DNA of 64,000 nt from Seongchinamella unica (GCF_004354085.1 NZ_SMSE01000001.1:543335-607334); one strand, 5' to 3'; shown: positions 48,102 to 58,354, counted from the stretch's first letter. The notes: generated by a model from the sequence alone, not told the origin. A program made the numbers and translations.

Positions 48102-48761
48102 ATGAATACTTTCAAAGCGGTTAAAGCAGCGGGGCTCACAAGTGCAGCAATAGCGCTGTTACTGCCATCCATTTCAATGGCTGAAGTCGAGCAAACCAGC
48201 GCGTCCCAACCCAGCCACAACCTCGTTCACAGGGTGAGCCACTCCCTGGCCGATGCCAAATCCTACACGCGCACCGGCAGCGCCGGCTACAAGTGGGGCA
48301 AAACCGCTGAATCCGCCACCACTAACACTGCCTGGGTTGACAACGCTCCGGCTCGCAGTGGCTATAAATGGGCCAACGCCGACTCCAATAGTAAGGATCA
48401 GGCCCAGTCCTATGCTGGAACCAGCAACTACCAATGGGGCAGCATGAGTTTTTCTGAGCAGTCGGGATATAAATGGGGTCTGCGCAACTTTTCCGATCAA
48501 ACTGGCTACAAGTGGGGCCTGCGCAACTTTTCCGATCAAACCGGCTACAAGTGGGGCCTGCGCAACTTTTCCGATCAAACTGGCTACAAGTGGGGCCTGC
48601 GCAACTTTTCCGATCAAACCGGCTACAAGTGGGGCCTGCGCAACTTTTCCGACCAGACCGGATATAAATGGGGTCTTCGGAGCTTCTCTGACCAATCTGG
48701 CTACAAATGGGGCTTACGTAACATTGCTGACCAATCTGGTTACAAATGGGGCCTCCGTTAA
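48102..48761 (+). CDS. Secreted protein of 13-residue GYKWGLR repeats
   Basis: 219 residues from ATG 48102 (ribosome site AAGGCG); the frame opens at 48063 but the signal peptide starts here. Signal peptide 1-27 ending PSISMA/EVEQ. After about 30 residues come degenerate units (AGYKWGKTAES, SGYKWANADS, SNYQWGSMSF). Then eight GYKWGLR units follow at 13-residue spacing, mostly with NFSDQT between them, and the protein ends on the motif. There is no Cys in the mature part. I do not recognise the family. Aromatic, Gly, Asn and Gln repeats of fixed period suggest a beta-strand stack, as in curli-like fibres; a multi-core modified peptide is less supported because no modifying enzyme is adjacent. 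Confidence 0.85.
   Translation: MNTFKAVKAAGLTSAAIALLLPSISMAEVEQTSASQPSHNLVHRVSHSLADAKSYTRTGSAGYKWGKTAESATTNTAWVDNAPARSGYKWANADSNSKDQAQSYAGTSNYQWGSMSFSEQSGYKWGLRNFSDQTGYKWGLRNFSDQTGYKWGLRNFSDQTGYKWGLRNFSDQTGYKWGLRNFSDQTGYKWGLRSFSDQSGYKWGLRNIADQSGYKWGLR
48465..48758 (+). repeat. 39-bp tandem repeat array in the GYKWGLR gene
   Basis: Unit begins GGCTACAAGTGGGGCCTGCG and is 39 bases (13 codons). Central copies are nearly identical, alternating only ACT/ACC at the Thr codon. The first unit and the last three copies differ at many third positions while keeping the protein motif. This shows both recent duplication and selection on the amino acids. Confidence 0.92.
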
Positions 48762-48801
48762 GTTAGAGCCGCTCAATACTGAAACCACCAAAACTTTGCT
48801 G

Positions 48802-48847
48802 AGGCGTTACTGGCCGGGAGATGCCTAACTTCCGACCAGTAACGCCT
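48802..48847 (+). terminator. Terminator after the repeat-protein gene
   Basis: AGGCGTTACTGG (48802-48813) pairs with CCAGTAACGCCT (48836-48847): 12-bp perfect stem, 22-base loop, followed by TAATTTGTTGTG. It lies 41 bases after the stop and separates the gene from the sensor genes. Confidence 0.7.
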
Positions 48848-48938
48848 TAATTTGTTGTGCTTATCAACAAGTTTTGGATGCAAAGAAAGCTAAACTACAC
48901 TTTAATCTTACCCTGTTCTATCTAATGTGTAGTAATCA

Positions 48939-51900
48939 ATGTATTCAAGGGCTATCACTTTAGTCGCCTTACTTGTGTTGGCTAATCACGCCAGCCCATC
49001 TCCCTTGTCTGAATACGATTTCTATGTTGCTCCTTTCTCAAAGAATCTAACTCAGCAAACAATTACGCAAACCCTACAGGATTCTAGAGGAGCGCTATGG
49101 TTTCTCACTAAAGAAGGACTGAACAAATACCGGGGCCAAACAGTCGAGAACTATAGATTCATTGCGGGAGACCAGGGTTCAATCTCAACAAATAACGTCA
49201 CAGAAATAGCTGAAGACATTAATGGAGACATTTGGGTAGCGACCCAAGGCGGTGGACTAAACAAATATAACCCAACATCGAATGGCTTTGAAACAAAGCT
49301 CGCAGATCCTAACAATAGAAATTCGCCATTTTCAAACACGATCTATTCACTGTTCGCTGACTCAAACGGATTGCTCTGGCTCGGCTACAACAACTCGTTC
49401 AGTTCATTCGACCCGTCAAAAAATTCATACCGACACTACACGAGTTCCTCTTTAGACATGGAGGACTTCGGTGAAGTTCTAGATATCACAGAAGATAGGA
49501 AAAATCGGCTTTGGCTTGCCACTACGACAGGATTGCTTTGTCTCGAAAATTTAGATGCACAAACGTCAGAGATCCGCGTAAAAAGATTTGAGTCATTCGA
49601 TCGATCAATAGAGGTAATAAATCGTGTGCTCGCCACCTCGGACAACCAGTTATGGTCAGCGCAATCCGACCTTGGCATATCGATTTTAGACCTCGAAACA
49701 GAACAAATTACATTCGTTGGTCACGATGAAAATTCAAACACGTCGCTTTCATCAAACCGGGTGCTTGATATTTATGAGGACCATACAGGCAATATCTGGG
49801 TAGCAACTTATGAAGGATTGAACCTTTATTCGAAACAATCAAACAGCTTCATTAGGTTCACCACCAGCAATGCTGGTTTTCCAGAAAACATTATTACTAG
49901 TGTCTACCAATCAAGAGAAGGTCAATACTGGATTGGCACTGTATACGGGCTAGTAACAGGCACGAAAGGGCATTTTCCAGTATTCGATGTTACGACCGGA
50001 AATCTATCAAGCAACGCCGTAAATGCATTTGCAGAGACTGGAGATGGAAGTCTGTGGGTGGGAACTGACAATGGATTAAATCGACTAAGACCAAACTCAT
50101 CCGAGTTTGAATGGATAAACGAATATACATCTCCAGGCTTATCCAGCCCAGTCGTTATGAGTTTGCTCGGCGAAGGTAACATCCTATGGGTTGGCACATT
50201 TGATGGTGGATTGAACCGTCTAGATATCTCCACTGGAGAGTTACAGGTATTTAAATATAGCCCAACGCATCAGACGTCACTTGGCTCAAACGGAGTAACT
50301 TCAATATTAAGAACCACTGATGGGGCGCTACTCGTAGGAACTTTCGGTGGTGGGCTCAGTAGATACAATGAAGAAAATAATAGTTTCACGACATATCAAC
50401 ATAACCCAAATCAAGATAGTTCGATTAGCAGCGATCGTGTTATCGCCCTGTACGAAGACTCCCTAGGGTTTGTATGGGCCGGAACAGAGGACGGACTAAA
50501 TCGCTTTGACGTCAAAAATGAAAAATTTTTGAGATTTAAAAGAGATCCTGCGGATTCAAGCAGCATCACGAGCGATATGGTTTGGGCTTTTTACGAAGAC
50601 CACCAACAGAGATTATGGCTTGGATCATCTGGAGGCGGACTGGTGAGCTGGAGCAAAGAAGACCGCGAGAGCTCAAGATCAAATTTCGTAAATCACTCTG
50701 GAGAAGTGCGACTACCTAGTTCAAATATTTATGGAATAAAGGCAGACGATGAAGGAAACCTCTGGCTGTCACACAATCGAGGTGTCACAAAGTATAACCC
50801 TATTTCACATAGCACGCGCCAGTACAGCGAGCGCGATGGGCTTCAGGGCTCTGAGTTCAATATGGGAGCAGCCTATCAATCAAGCGATGGAACGATCTAC
50901 TTCGGCGGACCTAAAGGATTCAACGTAATCAATTCAAATTTCTCGAAGCAGGCGAGAATTCCTCCGTTGGTCAATATTGCTTCAATTAAAATAATGAACA
51001 AACAAGCCTTCTTTGAAAAACCGTACTACGAATTGGATGCGTTAGAACTAAACTACGAAGATCGGGTACTAACAATTGAAACTTATGCATCAGATTACTC
51101 CAATCCAGACCTAGTCCAATATGCGTATATGTTGGAAGGACTAAATCCCGATTGGGTGATATCTGAGGATTCTCGAATTGCCTCATTCACAACACTCCCA
51201 CCCGGCAACTATAATTTAAAATTCGCGGCAGCGAACCCTGAAGGTGTATGGAACTGGGAAGCGCTGAGCCTACCAATAAAGGTCAACCCTCCGCCTTGGC
51301 GGAGCTCATACGCATATGCTAGTTATACCGTATTGTCGATCTTGTTCATCGGCTTTCTTTTGTATCGCCAAAGTCGGTCGCGAGAGCTCGCTATAGAGAG
51401 ACAGAGAGAGCTCGAAGCAAAAGTACAAGAAAGAACTCTCGACCTCCAGGAGGCGCAGGCAGCGGCTGAAGCAGCCAACAGTGCTAAGTCTGAATTTCTG
51501 GCTACTATGAGCCATGAAATCCGAACACCGATGCATGGAATGATCGGCATGACCGAGCTGCTACTCCATACAGATTTATCTGAACAACAGCGCCAGTTTG
51601 CCAAGGCGGCTCACGATAGTGGTGAGTCTTTGCTGGGGCTAATAAACGAAATACTCGATTTCTCTAAAATTGAAGCTAGCAAAATTGAGCTAGAAAATAT
51701 CGAGTTCGATCTTCTCGAACTAATAGATGAAATTTGCTATTTACAGGGAGAACCGGCTTCTAGAAAAAACCTCTCTTTAAACAGTATTTTTCATCCTAGC
51801 GCTCCGCGGATAGTTCTTGGAGACCCCACAAAGATCCGTCAGGTAATCATGAACCTAGTGAGCAATTCAATAAAATTCACCCATAAAGGAAACATTAACA

Positions 51901-53393
51901 TAGTTGTAGGGTCCGAGCCGAGAAAGCATGATGAGGCACTGAGCTCATCGAAGATAACCGTCACTGATACGGGAATAGGAATGGATACAGAAACTCAGAA
52001 AAAGGTATTTGATGTATTCACTCAAGCAGACACAAGCACGACAAGAGAGTATGGAGGCACTGGTCTCGGATTATCAATATCTAAACACTATATAGAGTTA
52101 ATGGATGGAGAAATCGAAATTTCGTCGAAACCAAATGAAGGCACTTCCATATCAATTACTCTGCCTTTACAAGTCGATGCGTACCAAGACGAATTTACGA
52201 ACTTTGACGGCAAAAATGCTTCTGTGCTGTGTATAAACGAATCCACCTACAGAATGATCGAATCTCACTTAAGAGTGCTGGGATGGAGCTGTTACAGGAT
52301 TGCCAAACCAGAAGAAAATGTTGATGGGAACTTACTAATAGTAGACGCAGATTCAATCGATAGTTTTGAGACTATTAAATGGAAAACTGACCTGCATTTA
52401 GAGGGATTTGCTCTGATATTATGCTCTCTGGCTGATTCTCGGAACTTTCCCGTGCTTGATTCTTGGAAAAGAGTTACAAAGCCTATTACCTTAACTTCAA
52501 TGCAAGAGGCACTGGAGGCAACGAGCAAATCTCGGCACGCCCCAAACACTCAGTATCAGCACAACAAACCGGCCAGTACTAAAATGCTCAAGGTTTTGGT
52601 CGCTGAAGACGTCGCTACAAATCAAAAAATAGTGCGAGAAATGATCTCCATGCTAGGACACAGCGTGGAAGTTGTGGGCAACGGAGCGGATGCTGTTGCA
52701 AGTCATGAATCGGGGGACTTCGATTTGATCTTCATGGATTGTCAGATGCCGGTCATGGATGGCTTTGAGGCTACGAAAAAGATCCGTGAGGCCGAAAAAG
52801 AACTAGGCAGACTTCATATTCCGATCATCGCATTAACAGCAGGGCTTGGTAGAGATGATAGAGCAAAGTGCAGAGACGCAGGGATGGATCATTACGTAGG
52901 CAAGCCCTTTACAGTATCCGACATTCGGAGGGCCATTTCGTCTTTTACCAATCAAGAATCGCAGCGAACAATAACACAGAACTTCTCGCAAAAAAGTAGT
53001 AAGACACCCGGAGATGACGGAGCTCTTCGGAAAGAAAGTACTCCAATAATCAACCAACAAGCCGTAAACGCAATCATCGAGATCGAAACACAGACTGGAA
53101 AACGCATTCTGCCTGAAATCTTCGATGGATACAGGACACAAATGGAACAGAAATTTCATGAAATTGCTGAGAATATCAGCACCCAGGAAATTGAACTTCT
53201 CGCTAAATCCGCACATGCTATCAAGTCGATGAGTGCGAATATTGGTGCGCAGAAAGTTCGAGAGATTAGTTCTCTAATAGAGGCTTCTAGCAGAGAAGGA
53301 AAAGTAGAATACATTGAGCAAGAATTCAAAATGCTGAAGGCCGCCTACGAAGAATATATGACGGAATTTGAATCAGAGTATTTTTCGGGTTAA
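48939..53393 (+). CDS. Hybrid sensor kinase with periplasmic two-component propeller repeats
   Basis: 1484 residues. Signal peptide at the start ([20 protein letters not shown]). About 25-690: many Reg_prop repeats ([34 protein letters not shown]) forming two beta-propellers. About 700-790: Y_Y_Y domain ([20 protein letters not shown]). One membrane helix near 795-815 and a coiled coil. HisKA with His859 ([15 protein letters not shown]), HATPase ([29 protein letters not shown]), a degenerate receiver about 1085-1195, an intact receiver with Asp1267 ([11 protein letters not shown]) and an HPt domain with His1426 ([12 protein letters not shown]). A complete His-Asp-His relay whose final partner is not encoded beside it. 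AT-rich compared with neighbours. Confidence 0.93.
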   Translation: MYSRAITLVALLVLANHASPSPLSEYDFYVAPFSKNLTQQTITQTLQDSRGALWFLTKEGLNKYRGQTVENYRFIAGDQGSISTNNVTEIAEDINGDIWVATQGGGLNKYNPTSNGFETKLADPNNRNSPFSNTIYSLFADSNGLLWLGYNNSFSSFDPSKNSYRHYTSSSLDMEDFGEVLDITEDRKNRLWLATTTGLLCLENLDAQTSEIRVKRFESFDRSIEVINRVLATSDNQLWSAQSDLGISILDLETEQITFVGHDENSNTSLSSNRVLDIYEDHTGNIWVATYEGLNLYSKQSNSFIRFTTSNAGFPENIITSVYQSREGQYWIGTVYGLVTGTKGHFPVFDVTTGNLSSNAVNAFAETGDGSLWVGTDNGLNRLRPNSSEFEWINEYTSPGLSSPVVMSLLGEGNILWVGTFDGGLNRLDISTGELQVFKYSPTHQTSLGSNGVTSILRTTDGALLVGTFGGGLSRYNEENNSFTTYQHNPNQDSSISSDRVIALYEDSLGFVWAGTEDGLNRFDVKNEKFLRFKRDPADSSSITSDMVWAFYEDHQQRLWLGSSGGGLVSWSKEDRESSRSNFVNHSGEVRLPSSNIYGIKADDEGNLWLSHNRGVTKYNPISHSTRQYSERDGLQGSEFNMGAAYQSSDGTIYFGGPKGFNVINSNFSKQARIPPLVNIASIKIMNKQAFFEKPYYELDALELNYEDRVLTIETYASDYSNPDLVQYAYMLEGLNPDWVISEDSRIASFTTLPPGNYNLKFAAANPEGVWNWEALSLPIKVNPPPWRSSYAYASYTVLSILFIGFLLYRQSRSRELAIERQRELEAKVQERTLDLQEAQAAAEAANSAKSEFLATMSHEIRTPMHGMIGMTELLLHTDLSEQQRQFAKAAHDSGESLLGLINEILDFSKIEASKIELENIEFDLLELIDEICYLQGEPASRKNLSLNSIFHPSAPRIVLGDPTKIRQVIMNLVSNSIKFTHKGNINIVVGSEPRKHDEALSSSKITVTDTGIGMDTETQKKVFDVFTQADTSTTREYGGTGLGLSISKHYIELMDGEIEISSKPNEGTSISITLPLQVDAYQDEFTNFDGKNASVLCINESTYRMIESHLRVLGWSCYRIAKPEENVDGNLLIVDADSIDSFETIKWKTDLHLEGFALILCSLADSRNFPVLDSWKRVTKPITLTSMQEALEATSKSRHAPNTQYQHNKPASTKMLKVLVAEDVATNQKIVREMISMLGHSVEVVGNGADAVASHESGDFDLIFMDCQMPVMDGFEATKKIREAEKELGRLHIPIIALTAGLGRDDRAKCRDAGMDHYVGKPFTVSDIRRAISSFTNQESQRTITQNFSQKSSKTPGDDGALRKESTPIINQQAVNAIIEIETQTGKRILPEIFDGYRTQMEQKFHEIAENISTQEIELLAKSAHAIKSMSANIGAQKVREISSLIEASSREGKVEYIEQEFKMLKAAYEEYMTEFESEYFSG

Positions 53394-53424
53394 TGGTCGA
53401 GTGGCACGCAGGTTTTTTCGACTT

Positions 53425-56400
53425 ATGACCATACTAATAAGACCTAAATTATCTTCATATTACTATGTTCCACTATTATTTCTTGCCTGTTTCCCAAGAC
53501 ATACAATTGCAACCCCATTACAGATATATCCATCGCCTATTGCAGTTGAAATAACCCAGCCAACAATCACAAGATTCCACATGGATATAAATGGATTTCT
53601 TTGGATAGGAACACAGCAGGGGCTCTACAAATTCGAGGGAAATGAGGTTGTAAAGTTTGGAGGCTCGAGTGACAAAGGGGGGAAACTTAAGAGTTCGGAT
53701 ATTCGTGGTATAGCTGAGCAAAAAAATGGAAAAATAGTAATAGCGACTTTTGGCCAGGGGATCTATGAATTTTTACCAGAGGCGTCCGACTTTAAACCAA
53801 TCAAGAGCGAAAGAGCTCTTGAACTGCAGGACCTTCATCAAATACTAGATGACTATTTCATCGCCGTATCTAAGAGCGGCATAAAAACAATAAACCTATC
53901 TTATGGAAACAAAAACGACTGGCTTACCCATCAATTGTCTAACGCAAACATAGTAGATGTCGTTGATTCAATCAGAATTGATAGTCAAAAAACCTTGCTT
54001 GCAACAGAGGATTCGCTTCTTCTTGTCTCCACAATTTCGAATACGATCAGCAAACACTCTCTCATACTATCTGAAGAGGATGTTACCGCTATAGCGCTAT
54101 CTGATTCTAGCGAACTATTTATTTCAACTTCAAAATCAAGACTTTATCGTTTTGGAACGACTGACTACAAATTACAGACATCGCTCGATCTGTCGAATTA
54201 TAACGTTTCAAACATATCCGACCTATTACACCTGAATGACGAACTTTGGATCGCTACCGACGACGGAGTTTTCTTAGCGTCGCGGGATCTAAAGATCAAG
54301 GAGCACCTAAATCAGTCCAACTCGCAATTATCTAATAACCACATCACACGATTGTTCTACGATGGAAAAATACTGTTCGTGGGAAGTTTTAATGGACTTG
54401 ATCAAATTTTGCCTAGCACTATTACCAGTTTTAATCGGCTAAACAGTAATGTCGATAATGACGTTCTCGCGTTTGCAATGTCCAGTGACAAACGCCTTTG
54501 GGTTGGAACCTATAACGGAGTCTACATCTACGATGAAAAATCTGGACAACATGACCATATAGTTAATTTTGTAGACAACGACTTACCAGATTCAAGAGTA
54601 ACTACACTGGCAATACACGGTGACGAGTTATGGATAGGCCTTGCAAAAGATGGAGTGCATAAGCTAGACATACTAAGCGGTAGAATCCAATCTTTCTCAG
54701 ATAGCAATGACGCCGACCTAGAGGTGACAAAAATATTGTCAACCAGCAAAGGCCGAGTCTATATCTCTACATACAAAAATGGGGTTTATAAAGTTCAGGA
54801 AAATGAACTTATTCAAGTACCTAGCGATGGAGAAAACTCCTTCAATCATCTCTTCGAGTCACAAAAAGGGAGAATTTTCGCTACTACGGAACGGAAGCTT
54901 TTCATGCTTAACCTTCCAGAGAAAAAATTTGAGCAGATAGACCTCGATTTTGGTATGCACAGAGAAAACCCTATTTTGCTTAGTATGGCAGAGAGTAAAG
55001 AAGGTCAGCTATTACTCGGAACCAAGAGTCACGGTATTTATCTCTTGGAAGAAGCACCAGGCGTGGGCGAAACGGTGCAGGTCAAGCATTTCAGTGACGA
55101 TAGAGTGCTAAAAAGTTCGACTATCTACGGCATGGTACGTGACGCTGAATCTAATATTTGGTGTTCGACACAGAATGGTATTTTCAAGATTAGTCGAGAT
55201 GGACAGATTATTTTTCGTCTAACGAAGCTGGATGGATTGCAAGGTAATGATTTCAACTACGGTGCATATTTTCTCGATGATGCTGGTTATATGTATTTTG
55301 GTGGTGTCAACGGCTATAGCCGTTTGAATAGTGACCAACGGCGTCCCTCCACTGTTAGTTCCCCAATACTCATAAATAAGATTCGTCTAAGCCATAGCAA
55401 GCAGCTCCGGTTTGGTGAAATTTCTAGACTGGAAACACTAGAGTTATCCCATTCGGATAGGTCGTTCGCACTAGTTATAAATTTATTGGATTACCAGAAC
55501 CCTAGGGCCAACCAATACACCCATATACTGGAGGGCCTGGACAGGGACTGGACCGAGGCAAGCACCAATAATGTTGTGGCATACACGAACCTGGATCCCG
55601 GAAGCTACATCTTTCGTGCCAGGGGCGCCAATGCAGCCGGCGTCTGGAGCGATAACGAGGTTAGGCTGAGGATTGTTGTGCTGCCACCGTGGTGGAGGAC
55701 GTGGTGGGCGTTTGGTACTTACGGCGTTCTGGCTGTCTTCATACTCTGGATGATGATGCGCACCTATCGCAGTCACTTGCTCAAGGAAGAAGCGCTTCGT
55801 ATCGCCCAGGAAATGCACGATGCTGCCGATCGGGCGCAGGATGACCTGCAGGAAAGCCAGGAATACCAGGACGAGCTGGTCAGCGCAGTATCACAGCACA
55901 ATCTGGCGACGCTGGATCTCATTTCAAAGTGCCTGGAGGATATCGAGTGCAATGACTCCTCTCAGGTTAAAATTCTGGGCCATATCAAAGCGCTGGAACT
56001 GTTGGAAAAGTGCTATTTTTTCCAGGACGGGGAACTCGTTGCCGATATGCACAGCTACGTGGATGGGTTGACCAATTACCTTCTGACTCAGACTACGGTC
56101 GATCCGGCCACTATTACGACGATCAACAGGGTAACGCGGGAAACGCTGGCGGCTCACGTAGCCTCCCCGCTTGCAGTGATACTTTACGAACTGTTACACA
56201 ACGCCATGGCCCATGCATTTGGGCCTGCGTCCTCCGCCAATTTTATCGAAATTTCCCTCAACATTGTTCGCGAGCCTGCCGAGGATCCAATCCTGGATCT
56301 TATAGTCGCCGATGATGGCGTCGGCGACCGGAGTGCAGTTGGCGATTCCCGGTCCGGCTCGGGGCTTGAGGTCGTTGGCTCACTGGCTGCCTCGCTCGGC

Positions 56401-56475
56401 GCGCGTTACAACACCCGCACCAACAATGGTAACGGCTACACAGCGCAACTGCGGCTGACCCTGCCAGGGCATTAG
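53425..56475 (+). CDS. Propeller sensor kinase with HisKA_2/HWE-like domain
   Basis: 1016 residues from ATG 53425 (MTILIRPKLSSYYYVPLLF, a signal peptide); a TTG at 53368 or GTG at 53401 is in frame. Reg_prop repeats (NGFLWIGTQQGLYKF, DKRLWVGTYNGVYIYDE) fill about 30-650. The Y_Y_Y domain spans about 665-745 (EGLDRDWTEA..DPGSYIFRARG), with a membrane helix near 755-780. The kinase region has His in SAVSQHNLATLDLI, N-box YELLHNAMAHAFG and G-boxes ADDGVGD, GSGLEVVGSLA. No receiver. The first 690 codons are AT-rich and the rest GC-rich, so the gene looks like a join of two histories. Confidence 0.88.
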   Translation: MTILIRPKLSSYYYVPLLFLACFPRHTIATPLQIYPSPIAVEITQPTITRFHMDINGFLWIGTQQGLYKFEGNEVVKFGGSSDKGGKLKSSDIRGIAEQKNGKIVIATFGQGIYEFLPEASDFKPIKSERALELQDLHQILDDYFIAVSKSGIKTINLSYGNKNDWLTHQLSNANIVDVVDSIRIDSQKTLLATEDSLLLVSTISNTISKHSLILSEEDVTAIALSDSSELFISTSKSRLYRFGTTDYKLQTSLDLSNYNVSNISDLLHLNDELWIATDDGVFLASRDLKIKEHLNQSNSQLSNNHITRLFYDGKILFVGSFNGLDQILPSTITSFNRLNSNVDNDVLAFAMSSDKRLWVGTYNGVYIYDEKSGQHDHIVNFVDNDLPDSRVTTLAIHGDELWIGLAKDGVHKLDILSGRIQSFSDSNDADLEVTKILSTSKGRVYISTYKNGVYKVQENELIQVPSDGENSFNHLFESQKGRIFATTERKLFMLNLPEKKFEQIDLDFGMHRENPILLSMAESKEGQLLLGTKSHGIYLLEEAPGVGETVQVKHFSDDRVLKSSTIYGMVRDAESNIWCSTQNGIFKISRDGQIIFRLTKLDGLQGNDFNYGAYFLDDAGYMYFGGVNGYSRLNSDQRRPSTVSSPILINKIRLSHSKQLRFGEISRLETLELSHSDRSFALVINLLDYQNPRANQYTHILEGLDRDWTEASTNNVVAYTNLDPGSYIFRARGANAAGVWSDNEVRLRIVVLPPWWRTWWAFGTYGVLAVFILWMMMRTYRSHLLKEEALRIAQEMHDAADRAQDDLQESQEYQDELVSAVSQHNLATLDLISKCLEDIECNDSSQVKILGHIKALELLEKCYFFQDGELVADMHSYVDGLTNYLLTQTTVDPATITTINRVTRETLAAHVASPLAVILYELLHNAMAHAFGPASSANFIEISLNIVREPAEDPILDLIVADDGVGDRSAVGDSRSGSGLEVVGSLAASLGARYNTRTNNGNGYTAQLRLTLPGH

Positions 56476-56576
56476 CCCCGGCCCTTCGCTCGGGGCCCAA
56501 AGGGTCGTTGCTATCGGCCCAGCGGGCAAATAATATAGGCGCTTGACTGCCTGCAACTCGGGGATATTTCAGTGCC

Positions 56577-57473
56577 ATGATGCACAGGAAACGAATAAAC
56601 TGCTTCGGCAGTTCCTGTCAGCTGGCGCTCGTTTGTCTCCAGGGCGAGGCGGAGCAGCTTACCGGCATTGCTCTCGGGGAACTGGGGCGACTTGAAGCCA
56701 AGTTCAGCTCATACCATCCCGAAAGCGTCATCAGCCGAATCAACCAGGCCGCGGGAACCGGCTGCTTCACACCACTGGACCCGGAAGCCCGTAGCCTGTT
56801 TGATTTTGTCACCGCTCTCTGGGAAGAAAGCAGCCATTTGTTCGACCCCACGACCCGTCTGCTCGACCACTGCTACGATGACCAGGGCCAGTTGAACGCA
56901 ACGGATGCGCAGGTCAGAGGCATGTTAAAGCTGGTCGGCTGGTCACAATTACAACTGACGGACGAAGGCGCCCTGCTGCCGCAAAAAGGAATGTTACTGG
57001 ATTTCAACAGCTGCATTCGGCCCTACGCCATTGACTCTGTGCGCCGCAGACTGGTCAAGGAAGGCGTGCAACATGCGATGATTGAAATGGGGCACGATGC
57101 GGTAACTATTGGCAAGCAGGCAGATGGTGCCAACTGGTTAATTGGCATGCGTCATCCATGGGGAAGTCGGACCGCAATCCATCGGATCAAGCTCAACGGC
57201 AAGGGTTTCGCCATGCGCGGCGATTTTGAGCGCCGCATCCGTTTCAGGGATGAGAATTTTGGCCGGGGATTCAGCCCGATCGACGGGTATCCGGTACCGG
57301 GAATGCTGAGCGTAAGTGTGGTCGCAGACACCTGCCTGGACGCCTGCGGCGCCGCAAGTATTGCCCGGCTGAAAACAGAGCAGGCTGCTATTAACTGGCT
57401 GGACAAGCTGGGTCTGCCCTGGATCGCAATTGACAGGGAGTTGCGCTGCCATGGGCCACTGGCACCCGCCTAG
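56577..57473 (+). CDS. Divergent ApbE-family protein (FAD:protein FMN transferase-like)
   Basis: 298 residues. The order of conserved segments follows ApbE: LEAKFSSYHPESVISRIN near 38-55, PLDPEARSLFDFV, GMLLDFNSCIRPYAIDSVR where true enzymes have the K-G-Y/F-A-D helix, and SVVADTCLDACGAASIA where they have the ADALSTA metal motif. The usual Lys-Gly before the helix and the usual HIIDP site are altered (PIDGYPVPG). FMN transfer activity is therefore doubtful; it may bind flavin only. No export signal seen. Overlaps the convergent crotonase gene at a shared CTAG. Confidence 0.7.
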   Translation: MMHRKRINCFGSSCQLALVCLQGEAEQLTGIALGELGRLEAKFSSYHPESVISRINQAAGTGCFTPLDPEARSLFDFVTALWEESSHLFDPTTRLLDHCYDDQGQLNATDAQVRGMLKLVGWSQLQLTDEGALLPQKGMLLDFNSCIRPYAIDSVRRRLVKEGVQHAMIEMGHDAVTIGKQADGANWLIGMRHPWGSRTAIHRIKLNGKGFAMRGDFERRIRFRDENFGRGFSPIDGYPVPGMLSVSVVADTCLDACGAASIARLKTEQAAINWLDKLGLPWIAIDRELRCHGPLAPA

Positions 57474-58228
57474 GCGCCCTTGAACAGCGGCTTGCGCTTT
57501 TCCCGCTGGGCTGCAAAGCCTTCCTGCAAATCCTCCGATGCCAGGCATATGCTCGATAGCTTGCTCGCCGCAACCTGATCGATTCCCCCGGAGGCGGCCT
57601 GCTGCAATATCTGTTTCATCGACCTCACCGCCAGGGGCGCAAGCCCCGCTATGTGTCGCGCCATATCATCGGTAGCCTCCTGCCGCTGCGCCGGCATCAC
57701 GAGGTGGTCCAGGAACCCAATATCCAACATGGCTTCGGCATCAAACTGCTCTGATGCTACCAGGATACGTTTGGCGAGGTTAACACCCAGGCGCTCCACA
57801 AAGCGGTTTATCCCACTCAGGGGGTAGCAAAGTCCGATCGCTGCGGCAGGTACCCGCATCCGGATGCCCTCTATGCCAATGCGAAAGTCACAGCTGAGCG
57901 CCAACTCCACCCCGCCGCCAAACACATTGCCGTTGAGGGAGGCAATGGTTGGGATTGACAGTGCCGCGAGCTGGTCCGTGGTGGTCTGGAAACAGTCGCC
58001 GCTGATCTTACCCTCACCCAGTTCGTTTAATGCGGCACCTGCGCAGAAGGTCTTATCTCCAGCCCCTGTCACGACGAGGACCCTTACCTGACTATCCTTT
58101 TCAACTTCCCCAACGTAGCCCTGAATCGCCTCCAGCTCTCCCTGCCCGAGAGAATTGTGCCTGGTGGGGTTATTGAGTGTCAGGTAACCAATGTGGCCCA
58201 CCCGCTGGTATGTGACTGTATCCGTCAT
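57470..58228 (-). CDS. Enoyl-CoA hydratase/isomerase family protein
   Basis: 252 residues from ATG 58228 (MTDTVTYQRVGHIGYL), ribosome site GGGAG. Oxyanion-hole strands FCAGAALNEL and GNVFGGGVELALSCDFRI; AAIGLCYPLSGINRFVERLG follows. Typical crotonase length. Substrate not visible from neighbours. Stop shares CTAG with the ApbE-like gene stop. Confidence 0.87.
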   Translation of the reverse strand: MTDTVTYQRVGHIGYLTLNNPTRHNSLGQGELEAIQGYVGEVEKDSQVRVLVVTGAGDKTFCAGAALNELGEGKISGDCFQTTTDQLAALSIPTIASLNGNVFGGGVELALSCDFRIGIEGIRMRVPAAAIGLCYPLSGINRFVERLGVNLAKRILVASEQFDAEAMLDIGFLDHLVMPAQRQEATDDMARHIAGLAPLAVRSMKQILQQAASGGIDQVAASKLSSICLASEDLQEGFAAQREKRKPLFKGA

Positions 58229-58354
58229 GTTCTGCTCCCGCTCATCAATCGGCAAAGTCTGTCATATGCGGTTCGCCGGTTCCAGTGGCCAGGGTGCGCT
58301 GGACAGGACCGGGAGCCAGCCCCATACTCCTTCTTCCCTGAACAGGAGCATTGA

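Larger units (their letters stand above)
48770..55495. other. AT-rich island covering the two sensor genes
   Basis: Base composition drops sharply after the repeat-protein gene. Three 60-base lines counted by hand (from 49381, 54061 and 54601) have 26, 24 and 28 G+C, against 36 of 60 at 55621. Codon use changes with it (many AAT, AAA, ATA, TTA). The right border at about 55495 is inside the second sensor gene. Confidence 0.75.

Noticed and set aside
48465-48758. Could the 39-bp repeats be a CRISPR array?
   Set aside because: No spacers: the units are directly joined, in frame, and inside a gene with a signal peptide. No cas genes in the window.
48102-48761. The repeat protein as a flavinylated substrate of the nearby ApbE-like protein
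   Set aside because: ApbE targets carry a Ser/Thr-Gly-Ala-Thr/Ser type site; the repeats have DQTGYKW, and the ApbE-like protein is itself degenerate.
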